A DNA stretch of 64,000 nt from Agrostemma githago (lineage: Eukaryota > Streptophyta > Magnoliopsida > Caryophyllales > Caryophyllaceae). The position numbers and the translations under genes are program-made. Location of the stretch: the NCBI GenBank assembly GCA_958450325.1, contig OY288261.1, positions 12,739,113 through 12,803,112 of the forward strand, in the 5' to 3' direction. Below are positions 57,889 through 64,000 of this stretch, piece after piece; position 1 is the first letter of the stretch; each line of letters begins with the position of its first letter. The notes beneath the pieces were generated by a model. It did no database searches. It was given only the letters and a program-made list of their open reading frames with translations, and had not been told where the DNA came from.

Positions 57889-60800
57889 TGTAACACCCCT
57901 GATTTTATAAGATAAATTAAATTAAAGTTATATTCGTATTTTTATTTTATTTACGATTTAACTCGTAATTCAGTAAAATTATTATAAAATGAATTTATCG
58001 TTTAATCGTTTCAAACTCTTAAAATTCTCTTTGTCTCGAAAACTATTCTTATATTTAAATCATATTTTTATTTTTATTTCGATTTATTTTATACATTTAA
58101 TTTAATTCTGATCGAAAGTCTATTTTGACGATCTAAATTCTAAATTCTTTTTTTTTTAGCTCGAATTTCTATTTTCGGCTCGAATTTCATTTATTTTAAA
58201 ATTTTTCAAAACATTTATTACCTTTCCTCGAGAAATCAATTTAATTCACTTCGTCGAAAATTTATTATTCATCGGGAAATTCTATTTCACCGTCTAATTT
58301 TTTAATTCTATAAGCTTCGTTTTCGTCTCGAATAATTCATTTACTCATTTCATTTTACGGCCCGATTATTTATTAACTTTATTAACTCGTTTTAATTCGA
58401 TCTGTGGGTTAGTCAAGTTGTCGTTATGGAATTCGTATTCCTAACCCGATTCATTTAATCTATCCGTATTCTCTTACTCATTTTAATTGAATAATTCATC
58501 CCCCTCTTACTGATTCTTTTCCCCTTTCTAACGTGTCCCCCTTCAACTCTTTTGTTGTCATAAATCCTATTCCTTATCATCTCCCACCGCTTCACTTCTC
58601 CTCTTCTCTATTTCCACCTCTTTTTCTCCGTCCTTCTTCACCATCTTCACGCTACTCCTCTTCGTTTTCACCCTTCTTTATCTCCATCTTCGTCAAACAT
58701 TGTTGTCGTCATCGTTGTGTTGCTGCTACTGCGTTTACAAGTTGTTCCCCTGCCCTTTTCCACCCTCTGTTTTCCTCTGTTTTCTTCGTCCTATTTGATG
58801 CTGCTGCGGCGTACTTCTGCCGTGTTGTTGCCTGAGTTAGCTGCTGCTGTGATGCCCTGCTGCTGTCCTGTTGGTCTTGATTATTGCTGTATTTATTCCT
58901 TCGGTTTCCTCTCTCGTATTCTTGAGGGTAATTCCTATCCCCTTCTTCTTTTTGGTTCTTCTTCCTGTACGTTTCTGTTACTGCCACCTGATGCGTTTTG
59001 TTCTTCTTTCTCGTCTGTCCTCTCCTCCATTTTCTTCTTCCCCTTCTTCGTTCTGTTCTAATGTTGCTGCTCGTTTCTTTGTTGTCGTATTATGTCACTG
59101 TTGCTGCTATTATACGTCTTGTGGTGGCCTTTATCGTTCCTGTTTTTGCTCATTGTTATCGCTGATGTTAACGTTTCTGTCCTCATATCGTGATGGTTCA
59201 GTTCGTGTCTTCAGTTATCGGAGTGCCGTTGTTTTTCCTGTTTTCGTGTTTGCCTAATCGTTCCTTCCTCTTATTCTCCTTTGTTTTTCTTTTCTTCCCT
59301 TCTTCTTCTTCTACATCTTTCTGCTGCTGTCTGTTGTCTGCTGTTGTTTTATGCTGTACTGTTTTCGATTTATCGAATCTGTGTTTGCTGCTGCTATACG
59401 TCTACTGTTGGTCATTTTATCGTATTCTGTTTGGTTTGCTCCTTCTTCGTGCTATTGCTTCTTCTTCGTCCTTCTTACTTTCCTGCTGTATCGATATTGT
59501 CCTTGTTTCCGATTGCTGGTGTGCATCTATTTTACTCGTATGCGTGGCTTTTCTGAAGTTTTTTTTTTTTGGTAAAGGGTAAGTATATATGTGTGTAAAA
59601 ATTTACAATGGTATGACTACATCAGATTATGCAGCCATCGGGCATCTTTGGCACAAATTGGGTACTTAATTTTACACATAATTCGACTTCTAACATCTGA
59701 TTTAATCAACTTGATCATATACTGCGGTTGCTGAACCACTCCTAATCGACACATGTTTCGCTGCCTCCAAATATGGTATATCGTCGCATTTATCACAGCC
59801 CGGAGTATATTGCATTGAAGTTTGGAACCTCTCATTTTAGTCGCCCACTCCAAACCTCTATCATTCGAAATTCGCTTCTATTGGTGCATAATTACTGTGA
59901 TCAGCTTCGGTTTCGTTTCATCTTCAATTCTTTGCATTCTTCGATCATCTTTTATTTTCTTTCTTCAAATCGTGTTCACCTTTCGTCTTGCATCGATCAC
60001 CATCCCTCGTCTTTACATTTCCCCTATTACGAGTGAGTATCGTTTGGTTCCAATCAGTTCATATCTGTTCTAGCTTTCCAATCAGTTCATATCTGTACTC
60101 GAGTCCAACCCTTGTCTTTTTCTTGTGTTCGTCAACTCGGTTTTCTTGGTGGAGCATCCATAGAAGACCAATGATTCTACAACTGAGAGCTTAAAGATAG
60201 TACTATCGATTTGGAGCTTGGAGTCTTGGACTGATCAAGGTCAAGAACGTGATCGTTTCGAAGTCATCTTAAGGTAACTTTAGGAAGTTACTCGATTTTA
60301 TATCGTATGTTTGACTAGTAGTATGTAGTAAATACTTTACCTTCGATTTTCTATTTTTATTAGCTACGTATTATTTGCTAAAAAGTTTAAGTTCAAATCG
60401 TGTGCTTTATATATATTTCATAACCTTTCGATATCATTTTACAAATCGTTAATAATTTTATTATTTATGATCGTTATAATATTTTGTTGGTTATCGTGAC
60501 ACTAGTAACTAAATATTATCGATTTCATATTTTCGTCATATTTCGTTAATTTCAAAATTTTTAACTGAAAATCGTATTTTCATATTATAATCGAGGTTTG
60601 TGTACTGGTTTAATAAATTAATTTTCGTATTACGATTTATACTAATAAATGAGAAAATATTCGATTTTGTTTTAAATATATTTTTAGTCAAGACAATTTT
60701 CCAAAATAATTTTTTTTATTTGGCTACAATTGACTATTTTTATTAAAATCCGTATTATTTATTAATGAAAGCTATTTGCTAAAAATAATTTGAAATCTTT

Positions 60801-62086
60801 GTGAATTTCATTTTATTTATAAAACTCGTTGACTCAATTAATTTTGATATCGTTTTTCGTAAAACATCTCTTTTCTAAAATTTATAGTTTTAACACGATT
60901 TCCTAATTATTTACAAAATACTATATATTGACTTATTATATTTTATTTATACTTTGAGTAACGAATTTAGAATTTTGTTAAAGTTACGATAACGACGATA
61001 ATAATAAAATGTTAATTTCGTCAGAAATGCTATTTTTATACATTTTACTTATTTTAATAACTTACGAATTTTATGTAACAATATTTTTGTTTTAAGTAAG
61101 TTTCTAAAATTAGTAACTTTCTATTTATAGAAAGTTTCCCTTTTAATATAAATTGTTTATTCTTTTTATCTTCATATTATTTACGATGATTATTTATTTT
61201 CAATATCGATAATCGTTGTTTTGGAGTTATGGAGTAAAGTCAAGTGTGGGGTTAGAGTAATATAGTCTGGGATGTACGTTTTTGCCATCAGCTATAAAGC
61301 CGGTGTGCCCATTTGGGGCACATTTGTCGTTGAATTGGGCGTACTTTCGCCCAGGAGAGTGTGCATTGTGCCCTTAAGCTAGATATCGCATCGTGTTAGT
61401 CACCGTCAGTTGAACTGGATACATTTGGTTTCTAGGAGGGGTGTATACTACTTAAACCAGGACCTCGCTGCACGCAGTCCTGTTATAGTTGAGTTGCCTA
61501 GTTAGAGACCGGATTCTGTTATGAGTTAAGTCTACAGTTCTCGAAACTAGTTTCCAGTATTATCCTAGTGAAAGTCTAGCCTTGTGCACACTGATTGGAC
61601 TTCCATAACGCCATTTTTGAATATGATTATTATTATTATCGATTGGTTTGATTTGCAGGTTGGGAAATGTTTTAAGTTTCCACCGAGAACTTATTTTATT
61701 ATATTATATCGTTTTTAATGTTTTCTCATTTTAAGTATTTTGATATAATAATACTATTATTTTTCCATATGATATAATATGGCTGAGAGAACGTCTGAGT
61801 TACTCCCCACTGACGTGGTTGTTATGTTTATAACATGACCGGTATTTGCTGCTGGGTTTTGGGTGTGAGCTAGCGAGTAGCGTGGATCCTACTAATTCTT
61901 CATTCATGTTTATTTATGGATTTTTGTAACCCTGTTTGGAGAATTTTTACTTTATCTCTTTTGTAAAAAGAGACCTCTGTATAGACTGACTGTTCTTTTA
62001 TTAAAATATAGAACAACAGTGTGTTTTAATCCCAAATCTACAGTGCTTCCGCCACTGTATTATGTTAGATTTTCTAGGGGATTACA
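57889..62086 (+). repeat. Solo LTR F (4198 bp), TGTAACACCCC type
   Basis: Starts tgtaacacccctgat, ends ggggattaca, with exact TSDs cctag (57884-57888, 62087-62091) in the integrase of D. Homologous over its first 3.3 kb to LTR F' (minus, 36421-39472). It contains pyrimidine-rich sequence (58530-59560) giving Ser/Phe/Leu-rich frames that I do not believe in, and a small LINE insertion at 59559-59875. No PBS or coding domain. The type fits Tekay/Del chromoviruses, unproven. Confidence 0.88.
59559..59875 (-). mobile_element. 3' end of a LINE (short, truncated)
   Basis: On the minus strand, frame 59617-59853 reads ILRAVINATIYHIWRQRN and VVQQPQYMIKLIKSDVRSRI, the C-terminal tail that follows zf-RVT in plant LINEs. 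It ends in a poly-A tail (poly-T at 59560-59572 on the plus strand). It lies within LTR F; no TSD was confirmed. A second, different LINE piece lies at 39473-41340. Confidence 0.7.
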
Positions 62087-62091
62087 CCTAG

Positions 62092-62556
62092 AGCCATAAT
62101 TAGCGATGGAGGCTCTCATTTTAGGAAGAATACATTTGAACACCTTCTTCCGAAATATGGTATCACTCACAAGATGTCCCTAACCTACCACCCTCAATCA
62201 AATGGGCAAGTCGAGATCTTCAACCGTCAAATCAAGGGAATTTTGAAAAAACTTGTAAATACACACCGAAAGGATTGGTCATTGAAATTGAATGACGCCC
62301 TTTAGGCGTTGAGAACGGCTCACAAAGCGCCGATTGGAACTACTCCTTATCGACTTGTGTATGGCAAAGCTTGTCACTTGCCGGTGGAATTAGAACACAA
62401 AGCAAAATGGGCTATTAAAGAGCTAAACTTCAACGAGAATGTTGTCGGAGATAATCGCCTTCTCCAACTACAAGAATTGGAAGAGTTAAGATTTGAAACT
62501 TACGAAAATTCAAAGACCTACAAGGAGCGAACTCGCAAATGGCATGATTCTTGAAC
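62092..62556 (+). pseudogene. Integrase of element D, C-terminal half
   Basis: Continues the core cut at 57883: ISDGGSHFRKNTFEHLLPKY (second Asp), then HPQSNGQVEIFNRQIKGIL with the catalytic Glu, a TAG for the Trp of DALWALR near 62302, and RTAHKAPIGTTPYRLVYGKA. The last residues are YKERTRKWHDS before a stop at 62552-62554. The C-terminal domain is missing. Confidence 0.87.
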
Positions 62557-64000
62557 TAGGTATGTGACCCATGAAATTCCCAGGTTTATCCATTTTAAAA
62601 TTTTGTGCACGAATTCTTGATAATCATGATCAAGTCTTTCATTCATTGTATATGTTGGTTCAAAATTATGTGCAATCGATTTTTGCATACTTAAAAATAT
62701 AATAAACGCTTTGAATTTGGTTTCAATTTCAATAATTGGGTACAAAATTTTAGGTCGACATCGATTATTATATAAATCTCACTAATTCAACAATGTCACT
62801 AAACTATAACACTTATACATCCAGCAATTTTAATGATTTATATTTTATTTATTATACCTTACTATTTATTTTTTGAAAATGTATTTTGTTTTGTTGATTA
62901 AAATATAAAATGTTCATTACCTTAAGACTGAAATAGTAAATAGTAAATACATCACCCAGATAACTTGTAATCTTTAAAATGTTACTTTAAATTAGCAGTC
63001 AAAATATTGAATTTTCTTCTCAACCATATTTTGTAAATTATTTTCACTTTAAATATAATTACAAGTTCACTCTTATAAGAAAAAAAAAATAATCTTATCT
63101 TGAAGTGTATACATAAACATAATCAATATAAAGATCAATAAGAACATAATATTATACTTGAAAAAAAAATTATGGACTTCACATACAGTCATTAGCTTCG
63201 CATTAGTTCGATAAATGTCGAAGATAAAATTCGAACTAAAATTAGAATCGACAAATAACAATACAAATTCATATCATATACAGTATTAAAAAATGGTAGT
63301 CGTATTCATGAAATAAAGCGACTAAAATGTGAATACAAACTTCCAAATGTTTCTTTTTATCATCTCTCCATGACTTTATATTGAGTACTTGCTTTTTTTT
63401 TGTGGAAGAGTACATGCTTTTTTTAGTTCACTATCATGTTATTAATGTTAGATTTTATATTATTAACTTTGATTAATCATTAAGACAGAATAGATGAAAA
63501 GATAATATATTAATTTTTAAGTTATAATACGAAGTTCTTTACGTAATACTACGTATAATATAATCATTAATATTAATTTTAATTGATTATCAAGACTAAA
63601 GAAGATGAAAAGGTAAACCAACCAAATTATTAAGGTTTTTTTAGAAAACTATTAAACTTTCTGAATAATAATAAATTCATGTTTTAAGTGAAATATATAT
63701 TAAGTTTTGTTTGCCCCATATAATTGCTAATCATTAGTATTTTACTTTAAACTAACACTCAAAATATTGAAATTTTTCTCAATCATATTTTATAAAATAT
63801 TACAACTTTATAAATATAAATAAAAGTTCACCTTTATCAGCAGAAAATCGATGTGATTCAAAGTTAACTCAAAAATGTATTTATAAAATTAATCAATATA
63901 AAGATAAATAAAATTATAATATTATACCTGAAAAAGAAGAAATTGTGGGCTTGACTATTGGCTTCGCATAAGTTCTCTAAATAAAATGCGAAAGGAAAAA
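62557..64000. repeat. AT-rich region with diverged direct repeats
   Basis: No gene supported. Two stretches, about 62975-63230 and 63745-63990, share in the same order cactcaaaatattga-like, aatcaatataaagat, taatattatac and ggcttcgcat words. They may be terminal repeats or copies of an unnamed element. Confidence 0.5.

Larger units (their letters stand above)
47455..62556 (+). mobile_element. Athila-type element D (plus strand) with four nested insertions
   Basis: 5' LTR 47455-54135, itself split by a fold-back element (48201-50578) and a CACTA element (51230-53387); PBS 54139; gag 54262 onward, split by a solo LTR; an internal deletion that fuses gag to RNase H; then integrase split by LTR F. 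The 3' LTR is not found; homology ends near 62556. Without insertions the LTR is about 1.95 kb, matching LTR1 and LTR2. It is the same family as B, C and E. Confidence 0.85.

Noticed and set aside
58533..59582. Overlapping plus-strand frames in LTR F
   Set aside because: All three frames are Ser/Phe/Leu/Cys-rich because the DNA is pyrimidine-rich. No motif, and not conserved in LTR F'.

Overview
This window looks like plant nuclear heterochromatin: a nested pile of decayed transposable elements with no host gene I can support. The evidence is plant Ty3/gypsy pol and gag proteins of the Athila type, LTRs next to primer-binding sites (PBS) complementary to plant tRNA 3' ends, a copia pol remnant, plant LINE pieces, Mutator-like and CACTA DNA transposons, and AT-rich spacers. 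Nearly every reading frame is broken. I cannot name the species; an Athila-rich eudicot is likely.

Layout. 1-4847: Athila-type element A (minus strand, running off the left edge), with its 5' LTR at 3207-4847, inserted in the integrase of element B. 4848-12130: Athila-type element B (minus), with integrase, RNase H, RT, protease and gag in mirror order, then its 5' LTR (LTR2). 12131-21412: element C, same family (minus), with an env-like ORF, integrase, RT, protease and gag, then LTR1. 21413-24036: the 3' end of a further unit of the family plus a 259-bp LTR fragment, inserted in a Mutator-like transposase (24042-24758). 24846-28821: AT-rich sequence with two terminal-inverted-repeat (TIR) elements and short tandem repeats. 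28822-30205: copia pol remnant. 30206-33161: gag-only LTR element H. 33162-36420: LTR, PBS and a stub of an Ogre/Tat-like element G. 36421-39472: LTR F' (minus). 39473-41340: 5'-truncated LINE. 41341-47449: Athila-type element E (minus), split by a 4.1-kb solo LTR. 47455-62556: Athila-type element D (plus), whose LTR is split by a 2.4-kb fold-back element and a CACTA element, whose gag is split by a solo LTR of family A, and whose integrase is split by a 4.2-kb solo LTR F. 62557-64000: AT-rich DNA with diverged direct repeats.

Target-site duplications (TSDs) give a relative history. Exact 5-bp TSDs flank three solo LTRs (tcaac at 55210/56794, taccg at 41849/45932, cctag at 57884/62087), a 3-bp TSD (tcg) flanks the CACTA element, and a 7-of-9 match flanks the Mutator-like element. 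Most elements are therefore younger than the Athila copies they interrupt.

The most unusual signals are: clusters of short palindromes just upstream of the predicted TATA box in three unrelated LTR families; a fold-back element inside an (AT)n tract carrying about 20 copies of a GTTACTTTAA/TTAAAGTAAC motif in opposed blocks; and a 5S rRNA-derived segment, partly duplicated, inside the CACTA element. No calculation was run; all comparisons were made by eye.
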